Position numbers and translations under genes: made by a program. A stretch of 45,657 nt of DNA from NCBI GenBank assembly GCA_020721255.1, contig DYND01000011.1:1-45657 (forward strand), read 5' to 3'. Position 1 is the stretch's first letter. Each line of letters starts with the position of its first letter. The DNA comes from Chlorobium chlorochromatii (GTDB lineage: Bacteria; Bacteroidota; Chlorobiia; Chlorobiales; Chlorobiaceae). The notes beneath the pieces are model-generated. The model searched no databases. It worked only from the letters and a program-made list of their open reading frames with translations, and was not told the origin of the DNA. This document shows, piece after piece, positions 17,226 through 26,516 of the stretch.

Positions 17226-17597
17226 ATGTTAAACAGGCGAACAATGTTCATTGTCAAGGGAACAAGTGTGCTGCTGATTATCTTTTCAGTTATAAGCCTG
17301 GTTTCGCCAGCTTATGCTGAAAAAAGCAGCAGGCTGCCAGGAGAAGAGGCGGGAATGCAAAAGCAGCAGTTTATTGATGCCGATGGTGATGGACTGAATG
17401 ATCTCATTATCGATAGCAATGGTGATGGCATTCCTGATGGCAGAATGCGTGATGGCTCCGGTCGTGGATATGGTAACGCTCAGGGCAACAGAACGCGGCA
17501 GCAGGGTGTGGATGGTGCTGTCATTAATAACTCAGGCCAACGCGGTGGTGGAGCTGGCTCTGCAGGCGGATTACGTATGAACGGTGGACGCAGATAA
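17226..17597 (+). CDS. Small exported calcium-loop protein, paralogue 3
   Basis: 123 residues. A signal peptide (hydrophobic core VLLIIFSVISLV, cleavage near AYA at 31) precedes the mature protein. The loops DADGDGLND (51-59) and DSNGDGIPD (63-71) match those of the two upstream genes, but the GQDP motif and the cysteine tail are gone. They are replaced by a Gly/Arg/Asn-rich end. The ATG at 17226 comes straight after a hairpin and lacks a clear ribosome binding site, so initiation at the ATG at 17244 is an alternative. Its stop codon directly abuts the start of the beta-barrel gene, implying translational coupling and a shared function. Confidence 0.78.
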   Translation: MLNRRTMFIVKGTSVLLIIFSVISLVSPAYAEKSSRLPGEEAGMQKQQFIDADGDGLNDLIIDSNGDGIPDGRMRDGSGRGYGNAQGNRTRQQGVDGAVINNSGQRGGGAGSAGGLRMNGGRR

Positions 17598-18722
17598 ATG
17601 CAACATTTGAAAAAGATGAAGCGTTCGAGAATAGGTTGCCTGTGGGTTCTCATCACTCTTTTGCCATCCATTGCATCCGCCGAATGGCAATCTGCGGCTT
17701 CATTGTCGAGCAGCGTCGAAAGCAACGCACTTCGGAATTACAAGTCTTATAGCGATATCGTGACGGAGGGTTCTCTTTCGGTAGCTCATCAATGGAACTG
17801 GCCATCATGGAAAGGCAATCTATCTTATACGCTTAACGCTATAAGTTTCGCCGATCTTGCGGAGTACAATTACCATCTCCATACGTTTGGTGCAACAGCA
17901 GAGCATCCGTTAGCTCACAATGGCTGGCTGCGAGGTGGCGTACAGGCAAAAATACGGCGGGATCGTGAAATCTATAATCTTCTTGATTATAATGAGTTTG
18001 AAGCTTTTTTGGAAGCAAAAATACCGCATGAAAAGCCTTTGACCACTTATACCGGCTATACCATTCGCAAGCGACATTATACCATGCTTGATGAACTCGA
18101 TAACTGGGAACATCTCGTGTACGGAAGGTTGAGTGTCCCTTTTTCAGATGGCACAACCGTTAATCTGCTCAGTGACGTTGGTTATAAAAAATACGTTATG
18201 CCAATCTCATCCTCCAGCTCCTCAAATGGCGCAGGAGTGGGGCAGTGGGTTACAACCGCACGATTATCCAGACCAATTGCTGAGCGTCTTGGCTTGATGG
18301 TGTACGGGCGAAGCCGCATCAATTTTGGTGATGATGAGCTCTTTGTTTCAGGCTTATCGACCAACCATGTGTCTGAAAACGATCTTTATGACGACCGTTA
18401 CAGCTACCAAAGCAGTGAGTATGGCACCATGCTTTCGCGGCAGCTTCCCTATGCTGTTACGTTGCGTGCTGGTTATGATTATGCCGATAAGCGTTTCCAG
18501 CAACCAGCGTTCGATCTTGCGGGCAACGCACTGTCAAATGCAAGTGCAAGAATAGACAAAGAGAGCCGATGGTGGTGCAAAGTCGAAAAGAGATTTACTT
18601 CCGCAGGAAACATCCTCTTCAACCTGTATGGCAAGTATCAATGGGTACAGAATGATTCAAATGATGACTATTATCAATACCGTGCATCTGTAGTGACCGC
18701 TGGTATTGATGTTGAGTTTTGA
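17598..18722 (+). CDS. Predicted outer-membrane beta-barrel protein
   Basis: 374 residues with an N-terminal signal peptide (IGCLWVLITLLPSIASA). The mature chain is a series of amphipathic, aromatic-rich strands such as GNLSYTLNAISF, GWLRGGVQAKIRR, VTLRAGYDYADKRF and ILFNLYGKYQW. It ends in a C-terminal Phe (AGIDVEF), the recognition signal for the BAM complex. I recognise no named family. Its ATG follows the stop of paralogue 3 without a gap, so the small proteins and this barrel probably work together at the cell envelope. Whether it is a porin, an export channel or an anchor cannot be told. It is the last gene of the putative sigma-54 operon and is followed by rnpB on the other strand. Confidence 0.75.
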   Translation: MQHLKKMKRSRIGCLWVLITLLPSIASAEWQSAASLSSSVESNALRNYKSYSDIVTEGSLSVAHQWNWPSWKGNLSYTLNAISFADLAEYNYHLHTFGATAEHPLAHNGWLRGGVQAKIRRDREIYNLLDYNEFEAFLEAKIPHEKPLTTYTGYTIRKRHYTMLDELDNWEHLVYGRLSVPFSDGTTVNLLSDVGYKKYVMPISSSSSSNGAGVGQWVTTARLSRPIAERLGLMVYGRSRINFGDDELFVSGLSTNHVSENDLYDDRYSYQSSEYGTMLSRQLPYAVTLRAGYDYADKRFQQPAFDLAGNALSNASARIDKESRWWCKVEKRFTSAGNILFNLYGKYQWVQNDSNDDYYQYRASVVTAGIDVEF

Positions 18723-18734
18723 AGTATAAAAAAA

Positions 18735-19151
18735 GCTGAAATCGAAAGCTATAAGCCGAATTCTGTGAATTACGCAACGAATTGAGTAAAACTGCAGCCA
18801 TTTATCTAATGCGGCTTACCCGAAAACTCTCCTTGCGGAATTGAACGGGCCACTCTTTTTCCTCAAGAGGAAAAGTTTTCTTATTTAGCCTTGCTTCGGG
18901 GAGGTTTGCCAAGCACACGGCATTACTGCAATGTCTGGTGGTCTCTTACACCGCCGTTTCACCCTTACTCTGTTTACCTGCTGGTACTCAAAGCGGTCTG
19001 TTTTCTGTTGCACTCTCTGTGACAAGCGGCTTGCACCGTTGTCCCCAAGCTTGAGCTTTGCAGCTCTCGATCGGCACCCTGCCCTGTGAAGTTCGGACTT
19101 TCCTCTGCACAGCCTGTTGCTGCACAGCGACTGCACACTCGCAATTTCAGC
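18735..19151 (-). ncRNA. rnpB: RNase P RNA (class A)
   Basis: On the minus strand the 5' part contains the universal block AGAGGAAAGTCCGAACTTC and the 3' part contains ACAGAATTCGGCTTAT. These are the conserved P4 region and the 3' domain of bacterial RNase P RNA. The ends GCTGAAAT and ATTTCAGC pair to form the terminal helix, and seven U residues (complement of 18728-18734) follow as a terminator. The length is about 417 nt, with no protein coding in the interval. It is the catalytic subunit that matures tRNA 5' ends. Confidence 0.96.
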
Positions 19152-19209
19152 TTTATTAATAAAGAACTCTAATCAAGAAAACTTTTACATCCGGTTATAC
19201 CGCTTTTTG

Positions 19210-20007
19210 TCATTCAGCCTCTTCAAAAAGGCGTTCATGCACAACAATGCGACCACATGATTCACAAAGGTAAAACCCACCTTGAACAATCATGGTATGG
19301 CGATTTGTTGGAACTCTTGTATTACAGCCAGAACATGCATTACGATTCAGTTTTACTACAGCATTACGCAAGGTGCCACTTCTCAAGTGATCATATTTAT
19401 CAAGCAGCCGCTGTGCTTCGCGAGAAATAAGGTCTCGCTGTGCTTTAACTTGCTTTTTTAAAGCGTTAACATCTTCAGCAGTTTCAATAACAATGCCATC
19501 AAGCTCCTCTTTTTTCTGATCAGCCTGTTTTTTCAGATCTGCAAGCTGTTGCTGGAGCACATCATCAGGCATCATCTCTTCACTGATTTCATCGTAGCGA
19601 TTTTCTACAATTAACTGCTGCCCTTTTTTCTGGATTTCCTGCGCACGTTGAACAGCCTGCGCAATATCCTGCAACTTTATTTCAGCTAAAGCAATCTCTT
19701 TCTCCTCATATTCAATCTGTTTGGAGAGTGCGTCGTACTCTTTATTATTACGGGCAAGCGTCTGTTTTTCCTTGAAGTTCAGGATTTTGTTCTTGCACTC
19801 ATTAATAATCTCGTGAAGGCTTGCGCGTTGCTTTAACTGCTCATCCGCACGTTTTTTACGAGCTTCAATCTGGCGCGATGTAAAAACAAGATCTTCATCA
19901 AGCGCCTCAATCTCCTCTGGCAATCCTTTCTGAAGGCTGACTATGCTTTCAATCTGATTATCAAGGTGCTGAAGCTTGACAAGGAGGTTTATTTTGGTAT
20001 GATCCAC
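19210..20007 (-). CDS. Coiled-coil protein with C-terminal zinc ribbon (DUF164/CdsZ-like)
   Basis: 265 residues. Residues 1 to about 200 form a long charged coiled coil (heptads in LDNQIESIVSLQ, KQIEYEEKEIALAEIKLQ and ADLKKQADQKKEEL). The C-terminus is a C4 zinc ribbon: CSGC then CESC about 25 residues later (GGFYLCESCGRIV). This architecture is widespread and conserved, and has been linked to DNA or ribosome-associated functions. No reaction is assigned here. The start is GTG at 20007, giving VDHTKINLLVKLQHLD, the usual family N-terminus. It lies just downstream of the tRNA-Leu transcript terminator, on the same strand. Confidence 0.85.
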   Translation of the reverse strand: MDHTKINLLVKLQHLDNQIESIVSLQKGLPEEIEALDEDLVFTSRQIEARKKRADEQLKQRASLHEIINECKNKILNFKEKQTLARNNKEYDALSKQIEYEEKEIALAEIKLQDIAQAVQRAQEIQKKGQQLIVENRYDEISEEMMPDDVLQQQLADLKKQADQKKEELDGIVIETAEDVNALKKQVKAQRDLISREAQRLLDKYDHLRSGTLRNAVVKLNRNACSGCNTRVPTNRHTMIVQGGFYLCESCGRIVVHERLFEEAE

Positions 20008-20037
20008 TACGGCTACTTTTTTGGATTATTAAAGCAT

Positions 20038-20066
20038 AAAAAAAGCACCTTCTCAAGAAAAGGTGC
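20038..20066 (-). terminator. Intrinsic terminator of the rpmG-tRNA-Leu transcript
   Basis: Read on the minus strand, GCACCTT and AAGGTGC arms (20045-20051 and 20060-20066) form a stem followed by seven T (complement of 20038-20044). It stands after the tRNA-Leu gene and before the zinc-ribbon gene, so it ends the upstream transcript. Confidence 0.85.
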
Positions 20067-20167
20067 ATACCTGTGTTGTTGTATGTTAAAAACCCTGCCT
20101 GAGCTGATTTGACTATGTGTGAGTTGTCAAGCATCTCTACGCGCATATCGCATCTGCATTATGTTAG

Positions 20168-20249
20168 TGCCCGAAAGGAGACTCGAACTCCTACACCTTG
20201 CGGCGCGCGTCCCTGAAACGCGTGCGTCTACCAATTCCGCCATTCGGGC
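20168..20249 (-). tRNA. tRNA-Leu (anticodon CAG)
   Basis: The minus strand folds into a class II tRNA. The acceptor arms are GCCCGAA and TTCGGGC with discriminator A. The anticodon stem CGCGT/ACGCG encloses loop TTCAGGG, giving anticodon CAG. An extended variable arm follows, then T arm AGGAG-TTCGAGT-CTCCT. CCA is not encoded. It lies 28 bases after rpmG and shares its terminator. Confidence 0.95.
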
Positions 20250-20277
20250 ATTGCGTGATGCCGCTCTTTTTCTACTC

Positions 20278-20460
20278 TTACTTAATCTCTTTATGAAGAG
20301 TATGACGCTGCATGTTTGGATTGTATTTCTTTAAAATCAAACGCTCTGTGGTGTTTTTTTTGTTTTTTGTTGTGGTGTATCTTGAAACAGTTTTTCCCTC
20401 TTTTTTTGCTTCTGTACACTCAAGGGTGATAACGATTCTATTTTCTTTTCCTTTTGCCAT
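20278..20460 (-). CDS. rpmG: 50S ribosomal protein L33
   Basis: 60 residues from the ATG at 20460: [17 protein letters not shown], then [12 protein letters not shown] and [18 protein letters not shown]. This is the characteristic short, basic L33 sequence. It is a cysteine-poor (zinc-free) L33 form, since it lacks the paired CxxC motifs. The open frame upstream of the ATG is not L33-like. The gene is co-transcribed with tRNA-Leu. Confidence 0.95.
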   Translation of the reverse strand: MAKGKENRIVITLECTEAKKEGKTVSRYTTTKNKKNTTERLILKKYNPNMQRHTLHKEIK

Positions 20461-20623
20461 GGTAACGTTGCTTTCAAAAACAGGTGTGTATAAAATTGGA
20501 AACAGTTTTGAATATAAGTTCAAAAAGATAATTTTGCAAGGCAACGGCTTTTCTTATTCTTTTTCTAAGGGAAGAAAAGCTATTTTTATCTCGTTTTTCT
20601 AACTTTTAACAGGTAACGAAACT

Positions 20624-21877
20624 GTGCTTGAGAGTAACTATTTTCATTATATCAATAAAAGCCTGCATTGCGACAAGCTTGAACTTGCAGAGCTTGCTGG
20701 CAGGTATGGAACTCCTCTTTATGTAACTTCTGAGCGAAGCCTTCTTGAAAGCTATAAAGCATTTGAGCAAGCTTTTGAAGCATTACCACATTTTACCTGT
20801 TATTCGGTTAAAGCCAACTACAATCTGAGTGTTATAAGCACCTTTGCGCAGTTGGGTTGCGGGTGTGATGTCAATTCCGGTGGCGAACTCTATCGGGCGC
20901 TGCAGGCGGGTGTTGCACCTGAAAAAATAATTTTCGCCGGTGTCGGTAAAAAATCAGAAGAAATTGCGTATTCTTTAAGCGTCGGAGTGCTTATGCTCAA
21001 GGCGGAATCGTTGTCGGAGTTGCGAGTTATCAATAAGGTAGCGGGTGACCTTGGCAAAGTTGCCTCGGTTGCTCTACGGATCAATCCGAATGTGACGGCT
21101 GAAACCCATCCTTATATTACAACTGGTGACAGCAAGGAGAAATTCGGGATTGATGAAGCTGAGCTGACCGAAGTTTTTTCGTTCTTTTCTCAACTGCCAA
21201 ACCTGCGGCTCATTGGTCTTGATATGCATATTGGATCGCAGATTTTTGATCCTGAATATTACGTTGCAGCAACAGAGAAGCTCCTTGCTCTTTTCAATTT
21301 GTCAAAAACAATGGGATTTTCGCTTGAATTCCTTGATATCGGTGGCGGTTTTCCTGTAACCTATGATCCGCGGAAAATAGCAACTCCGATTGAGTGTTTT
21401 GCTGAAAAGCTTATCCCGATGCTGCAACCTGCGGGTGTCACCGTGATTTTTGAGCCCGGGCGTTATCTGGTTGCTAATGCCTCAGTACTGCTTACTAAAA
21501 TTCTTTATAAAAAGCGTAACCATGCCGGGAAAGAGTTTTTTGTGGTTGATGCTGGTATGACAGAGCTGATTCGTCCTGCACTCTATCAGTCGCACCATGA
21601 AGTGCAGGCGGTGACTTGGCATGACGACACCGTTGTTGCTGATGTTGTGGGTCCAATATGCGAATCGAGCGATTTTTTTGCCCGTCAGCGTGAAATTGAT
21701 GCTGCTGATGAAGGGGAATTCCTTGCGGTAATGTCGTGCGGTGCTTATGCTGCGGTAATGAGCAGTAACTACAATGGCAGGCTTCGTCCGGCAGAGGTAA
21801 TGGTGAATGGCAGTGAAGCGAAACTTGTCCGCAAACGTGAAACCCTCGAACAGCTCGTGCAGAATGAGCTGCTCTGA
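20624..21877 (+). CDS. lysA: Diaminopimelate decarboxylase
   Basis: It converts meso-diaminopimelate to lysine and CO2, the last step of lysine synthesis, in the cytoplasm with PLP. 417 residues. PLP-binding Lys63 lies in CYSVKANYN. Other family marks are HIGSQIFDP, the glycine loop LDIGGGFPV, FEPGRYLVANA and the active-site block VGPICESSDFF from the partner subunit. The start is GTG at 20624 with AGGT nine bases before it; no ATG fits the family N-terminus. It converges with metF, leaving 13 bases between the stops. Confidence 0.95.
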   Translation: MLESNYFHYINKSLHCDKLELAELAGRYGTPLYVTSERSLLESYKAFEQAFEALPHFTCYSVKANYNLSVISTFAQLGCGCDVNSGGELYRALQAGVAPEKIIFAGVGKKSEEIAYSLSVGVLMLKAESLSELRVINKVAGDLGKVASVALRINPNVTAETHPYITTGDSKEKFGIDEAELTEVFSFFSQLPNLRLIGLDMHIGSQIFDPEYYVAATEKLLALFNLSKTMGFSLEFLDIGGGFPVTYDPRKIATPIECFAEKLIPMLQPAGVTVIFEPGRYLVANASVLLTKILYKKRNHAGKEFFVVDAGMTELIRPALYQSHHEVQAVTWHDDTVVADVVGPICESSDFFARQREIDAADEGEFLAVMSCGAYAAVMSSNYNGRLRPAEVMVNGSEAKLVRKRETLEQLVQNELL

Positions 21878-21890
21878 GTGGTTCTGACCT

Positions 21891-22769
21891 TTAAAAAGAT
21901 TCTGAGTGCAGGTTTTTGAAGATTCTGAGAGTTGCATCGGCCATATTCAAGGTATAGAAGTGAATCCCCTTGATATGATGGTCGATCAGCTCTTGAACCT
22001 GTGCTGTCGCCCAATCAACTCCTATTGAAGCTACATCGGTATCACTTTCAGCCTCCATCGCTCTTTTTAGTAATGGCGCAGGAATTCTCGCTCCAAGTGC
22101 AAGCTCCGACATTCTGACCATCCCTTTTTTGGTGCCTATTGGCATAATTCCCGGAATAACAGGTACGGTAATACCGGCAATCTGGCAGCGTTCTACAAAA
22201 TCAAAGTAATCACGATTGTCGAAAAAAAGCTGGGTAACAATGTAATCGGCTCCTGCATCGACTTTCTCTTTCAAATACTCAATCTCTTTCATCCGATTTG
22301 GTGTTTCGGGGTGTCCTTCCGGAAACCCTGCTACGCCAACGCCGATATCCGGATAGTTTGTTTTGATGAAGCTGACAAGATCAATAGCGTGCCGAAAGTC
22401 CTTGATCGCATCATCAATAGATGCCATTCCTGCAGGTTTGTCGCCGCGCAGGGCAAGGACGTTGTTAATGCCATTTTCCTGGTAGTTCTGCAGAATATTG
22501 CCTGTCTCTTCTGTATCAGAGCTGATGCACGTAAGGTGCGATACAACGGTCAATCCAGTCTCCTGCTGAATCCGTGTTACCAGATTATGGGTGCGTGAAC
22601 GGGTCGATCCTCCAGCGCCGTAGGTGACGCTCACGTATGAGGGATTGAGCGGTGAGAGTGCAGCAATGGTTTCAAAAAGCGTTTCCCACTCTTCATCTTT
22701 TTTAGGAGGAAAAAATTCGAAGCTGAAGACCGGTTTGCTGGCAGAACCGAGTATGTCTTTGACAAGCAT
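21891..22769 (-). CDS. metF: 5,10-methylenetetrahydrofolate reductase
   Basis: An FAD-dependent TIM-barrel enzyme that reduces methylene-THF to methyl-THF for methionine synthesis. 292 residues, the usual bacterial size. Family blocks are FSFEFFPPKK with the catalytic Glu (about residue 20), VSVTYGAGGSTR, ALRGDKP, DAGADYIVTQLFFD and VPVIPGIMPI. The start at 22769 (MLVKDILGSA) is the only in-frame ATG near the family N-terminus. It diverges from comEC and overlaps nothing. Confidence 0.96.
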   Translation of the reverse strand: MLVKDILGSASKPVFSFEFFPPKKDEEWETLFETIAALSPLNPSYVSVTYGAGGSTRSRTHNLVTRIQQETGLTVVSHLTCISSDTEETGNILQNYQENGINNVLALRGDKPAGMASIDDAIKDFRHAIDLVSFIKTNYPDIGVGVAGFPEGHPETPNRMKEIEYLKEKVDAGADYIVTQLFFDNRDYFDFVERCQIAGITVPVIPGIMPIGTKKGMVRMSELALGARIPAPLLKRAMEAESDTDVASIGVDWATAQVQELIDHHIKGIHFYTLNMADATLRIFKNLHSESF

Positions 22770-22826
22770 GCAGAGAGTGACGTTTAGAGACTTGATTTAA
22801 AAAACCGAATATACAAAAACAAAGCC

Positions 22827-25070
22827 GTGCCTAACGTAAAAAATATCAAGGAGCTGCAACGGGTTGCGCTATTTTCAATGGCACCGTATCCAGCAGTTCG
22901 GTTACTTGTGGTCGTCATTTCAGGGATTCTTGCAGGCGTGAATCTCTCGCTGTCGCTTGACGTTTGGGCATGGTTGTGTGCCTCAGTGTTCATGGTACTG
23001 CTGGCAAGTTTACTCTACGAAAAGCTCAGGAGTTCATCACCATTTCCGCTTTTTTTCAGCGCGTTCAGCTACACACTTTTTGTGTTCTTCTGTTTTGCAG
23101 CATTCAGCGCTTATCGGCAGGATTATGCGCCTCGCAATGGGTTGTTACAATTTTGCGGTAAAAATATCATCATCTATGGCAGTATTGATGGTCGTCCCAA
23201 TTTCTATCCATCCAATGCTGGCTGGATTATGGAGGTTGAGGAGGTATTCGATAATGGGCGTACGGTGAGGCTGCATGATCGTGCAAAAGTTGTGATGCGC
23301 AATGTCGGTCAGTCAGATCTTACGCTTCACCATGGCGATATGGTTCGGGTGAAAGGGAAGCTCGACCTTATACCTGAATCTGCAAATCGAGGTGAATTTG
23401 ATCCGCGCAAAGCTGGGCGTATGAGGCAGCTTTCGGTGCAGCTTTATTGTTCAGGTCCGTGGCAGGTGCAGGCGGATGGCCAGTCGTACCTGAATGGATT
23501 TGAGCGTTTCGTGGTGCAGCCAACCTACGATTATATCATGAAAAGCCTCGATGATTTGATGCCGGCGGGGGAGGAGCGCAAACTCGCGTCCGGCGTGTTG
23601 ACGGGTGAACGGGAGACTATGTCGGAGGAGGTGTTTGAGGCGTTTAAAATGACCGGTACCGCTCATATTCTTGCGGTGTCGGGCATGAACGTTGGGCTGC
23701 TTGCGCTGGTTGTTCAGATTTTACTTCAGCGTTTGAAAATGACCACAGTCGGGCGCTGGCTCTCATTTGCGCTTTTTGTCTTTATCCTGCTTGTTTACTG
23801 CTTCGTCACCGGCAACTCAGCCTCAGTGCAGCGCGCCGCCTTAATGGCGCTGGTGCTGATTGGTGGTGAAACGCTTGGCAGAAAAACGTATCCCGTTAAT
23901 TCGCTGGCTCTTGCTGATATTCTTATTCTCCTTTTCAACCCGCTCGATCTCTTGAATCCCGGGTTTTTGATGACGAATGGTGCGGTGCTGGCAATTTTTA
24001 TCGTCTATCCCATTTTTGTCTCCCCCACCAAAAAAGAGGGCGGATGGTTGCGTGCTTTTGCGGATGCTTTGTTGAGTAGTGTGATGATGACGCTTGCGGC
24101 GATTCTCGGCGTTTCACCGGTGATTGCTTACTACTTTGGCACTTTTTCAGTCATCAGTATTCTTGCCAATATTCCGGTTGTGCTCTTTTCGACGCTACTG
24201 ATGTACGCTCTTGTGCCAATGTTGCTGGCGAATCTGGTGTCGGGCTATGCGGCATCGTTTTTTGCAGCAAGCTCCTTTTTTCTGGCTGAACTCACGCTTA
24301 AATCAGCGTTATGGTTCAGCCGTATGCCGTATGCCTCCATCACGCTCAAGCCAGATGCCGTGCAAGTCTTGGTTTACTACGCAATGCTTGGTATCACGCT
24401 TATCTTCGTCAATCGAAAAACGTGGGGACGGGTTGCTGTAACGCTCCTCCTTAGCGTAAATCTGCTCTTGTGGTATTCGTTTTTTCTGCAACCGGCATCG
24501 GTATCACCTGCAATGGTGACGGTGAATCTTGGCAAAAATCTGGCTACCATTTTCTCCTCCGGCAGCGAAACTGTGCTGATTGACGCGGGTAAATCATCCC
24601 GCGATTACCAGCGTCTTCTACAGCAAATGAGTGCCTATGGGTTTGAAAAACCGCAAGCTGTTGTGCAGTTTTATACGCCCGACACTCTTATTGCTCAAGC
24701 GCCATTACGTCACCATATCTTCAAAGCAGACACCGTGCGTCTCTTGCCTTCGATGGTTATTATCCGACCGGAGGAAAAAGTCATCAAGCTCTGGAGCCGC
24801 AAACACTCTATGCTCATTGCTTCCGGAACCAGTCGGCTGAAAGAGAGTGAGCTTTATAAGGCTGATATTGCTCTGTTGTGGGTTTATCGCTTTGCCGACA
24901 AACAACAGCAGCAGATGCTCTCATGGCTCAACTATGCCAAACCAAAACGCTGTATTCTTGTGCCCGGGTCATTTTTATCGCAATCGCAACGTATCGATTT
25001 GCATCGCTTTGCCGCAGCGCATCCCGGAGTCGAAGTTCGCAGTAAAACAAAGCAAGTGGTGGTGTGGTAG
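22827..25070 (+). CDS. comEC: ComEC/Rec2-family DNA uptake channel protein
   Basis: 747 residues with many membrane helices. After two N-terminal helices comes the periplasmic OB-like DUF4131 region (IIIYGSIDGRPNFYPSN). The Competence domain then begins with HILAVSGMNVGLLALV and continues with GNSASVQRAALMALVLIG, the ComEC signature. The protein is thought to pass single-stranded DNA across the inner membrane. The last about 190 residues occupy the place of the metallo-beta-lactamase-like domain and keep VLIDAGKSS. They lack the HxHxDH zinc motif, so this part is degenerate. The start is GTG at 22827; a TTG near 22865 behind AAGGAG or the ATG at 22878 are alternatives. Confidence 0.88.
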   Translation: MPNVKNIKELQRVALFSMAPYPAVRLLVVVISGILAGVNLSLSLDVWAWLCASVFMVLLASLLYEKLRSSSPFPLFFSAFSYTLFVFFCFAAFSAYRQDYAPRNGLLQFCGKNIIIYGSIDGRPNFYPSNAGWIMEVEEVFDNGRTVRLHDRAKVVMRNVGQSDLTLHHGDMVRVKGKLDLIPESANRGEFDPRKAGRMRQLSVQLYCSGPWQVQADGQSYLNGFERFVVQPTYDYIMKSLDDLMPAGEERKLASGVLTGERETMSEEVFEAFKMTGTAHILAVSGMNVGLLALVVQILLQRLKMTTVGRWLSFALFVFILLVYCFVTGNSASVQRAALMALVLIGGETLGRKTYPVNSLALADILILLFNPLDLLNPGFLMTNGAVLAIFIVYPIFVSPTKKEGGWLRAFADALLSSVMMTLAAILGVSPVIAYYFGTFSVISILANIPVVLFSTLLMYALVPMLLANLVSGYAASFFAASSFFLAELTLKSALWFSRMPYASITLKPDAVQVLVYYAMLGITLIFVNRKTWGRVAVTLLLSVNLLLWYSFFLQPASVSPAMVTVNLGKNLATIFSSGSETVLIDAGKSSRDYQRLLQQMSAYGFEKPQAVVQFYTPDTLIAQAPLRHHIFKADTVRLLPSMVIIRPEEKVIKLWSRKHSMLIASGTSRLKESELYKADIALLWVYRFADKQQQQMLSWLNYAKPKRCILVPGSFLSQSQRIDLHRFAAAHPGVEVRSKTKQVVVW

Positions 25071-25073
25071 AGC

Positions 25074-25103
25074 CACAACCCCACGGTAATAAGTGGGGTT
25101 GTG
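25074..25103. terminator. Bidirectional hairpin between comEC and argH
   Basis: Perfect 11-bp arms CACAACCCCAC and GTGGGGTTGTG enclose an eight-base loop, four bases after the comEC stop and 27 bases before the argH stop. The long perfect stem between convergent genes suggests termination in both directions, although T tracts are weak. Confidence 0.75.
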
Positions 25104-25130
25104 ATACTATCAAAATTTATCGCTTTATCG

Positions 25131-26516
25131 TTATAGCTGTTTTTTTGCTTCATCAATTTGATGAGCTACCGAGTCGAACGAACAACTGCCATGTGTTTTC
25201 TTTGAGTTCACACTAACGTCCGCCTTCAGGCAGTCATAAATATCATTCTCAATAACATCGCTGAACTCCTTAAAGGTATCTACAGGAATTTTAGGCAGCG
25301 AGACATCGGAGGTAATGCTCCATGTTACAATTTTGCCGGTTATGCGGTGTGCGTCGCGGAACGGAATTTGCTTGCGTACAAGGTACTCGGCAATTTCAGT
25401 GGCAAGGCTGAGATCCTCTGCGGTCAGTTTTGCCAGACGCTCCTCTTTCAGCTTGGTGTTTTCCAGAAGTTTGGCAAAAATGGTGACGCTGCTGATGGTT
25501 GTTTCAGCACTGTCAAAAAGCGGCTGTTTATCTTCCTGCATATCGCGATTGTAGGAGAGTGGCAGTCCTTTCATAATGGTCAGCATCGCCATCAAGTTAC
25601 CGTACACACGTCCAGTTTTGCCTCTTACAAGCTCCGCAATGTCAGCATTCTTTTTTTGTGGCATCAGTGATGATCCTGTAGCAAAAGCGTCGCTGATTTC
25701 CAGATAGCCAAACTCATACGAGCTCCAGAGAATCAAATCTTCAGCAAAGCGCGAGAGGTGCATCATTATCATTGAACATGCTGAAATAAATTCAATAATG
25801 ATATCGCGATCACTGACGGCATCAATGCTGTTGGCAAAAACATTATCAAACGAGAGCAGCTCAGCCGATCGTTTTGGATTGAGTGGCAAGGTACTTCCAG
25901 CAAATGCCGCCGCGCCAAGAGGGGAAATGTTCACCCGTTTCGTCAAATCCTGCAGGCGCTGACGATCGCGATTAAACATATTGAAATATGCCATATAGTA
26001 GTGCCCGGCCGAAATTGGCTGGGCTCGTTGCAAATGAGTATAGCCGAAAATAATGGTGTTGTGGTAGCATTCCGCCTTTTCCACGAGAACGCTTAAAAGC
26101 CCGCGAAGTGCCTCTTGCAGCTCGGTAATCTGGCGGCGCAGGTAAAGCCGAGTATCAGTTGCAACCTGGTCATTACGGCTTCTGCCCGAGTGAAGTTTAC
26201 CAGCGACAGCTCCAATTTTCTCTTTCAACCGGTTTTCGATAACGGTGTGAATATCCTCATCCTCCCAATGGGGTTGCAGCGTACCACTTGTCAACTCCTC
26301 CTCAATCTCCCGCAAGCCGGTAATAATCTGCTCCGCATCCGCCATACTCACAATCTGCTCTTCCGCCAGCATGGTGACGTGGGCAATAGAGCCTTGAATA
26401 TCTTCACGATAAAGTTTTTTATCAACATGCACTGACGATGAAAAAAGAAGTGCATCGCGGTCAAAAGGCAGGGAGAAGCGGCTCTGCCAGAGAAGCTCTT
26501 TTTTGGTGGTACTCAT
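25131..26516 (-). CDS. argH: Argininosuccinate lyase
   Basis: It splits argininosuccinate into arginine and fumarate, the last step of arginine synthesis; homotetramer. From the ATG at 26516 ([14 protein letters not shown]) it has 461 residues. Signature blocks are [31 protein letters not shown] and [12 protein letters not shown] (about residue 280, the fumarase/aspartase signature loop). The usual WGGRF opening reads WQSRF here. The open frame upstream of this ATG is not ArgH-like. No other arginine gene is adjacent. Confidence 0.95.
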   Translation of the reverse strand: MSTTKKELLWQSRFSLPFDRDALLFSSSVHVDKKLYREDIQGSIAHVTMLAEEQIVSMADAEQIITGLREIEEELTSGTLQPHWEDEDIHTVIENRLKEKIGAVAGKLHSGRSRNDQVATDTRLYLRRQITELQEALRGLLSVLVEKAECYHNTIIFGYTHLQRAQPISAGHYYMAYFNMFNRDRQRLQDLTKRVNISPLGAAAFAGSTLPLNPKRSAELLSFDNVFANSIDAVSDRDIIIEFISACSMIMMHLSRFAEDLILWSSYEFGYLEISDAFATGSSLMPQKKNADIAELVRGKTGRVYGNLMAMLTIMKGLPLSYNRDMQEDKQPLFDSAETTISSVTIFAKLLENTKLKEERLAKLTAEDLSLATEIAEYLVRKQIPFRDAHRITGKIVTWSITSDVSLPKIPVDTFKEFSDVIENDIYDCLKADVSVNSKKTHGSCSFDSVAHQIDEAKKQL

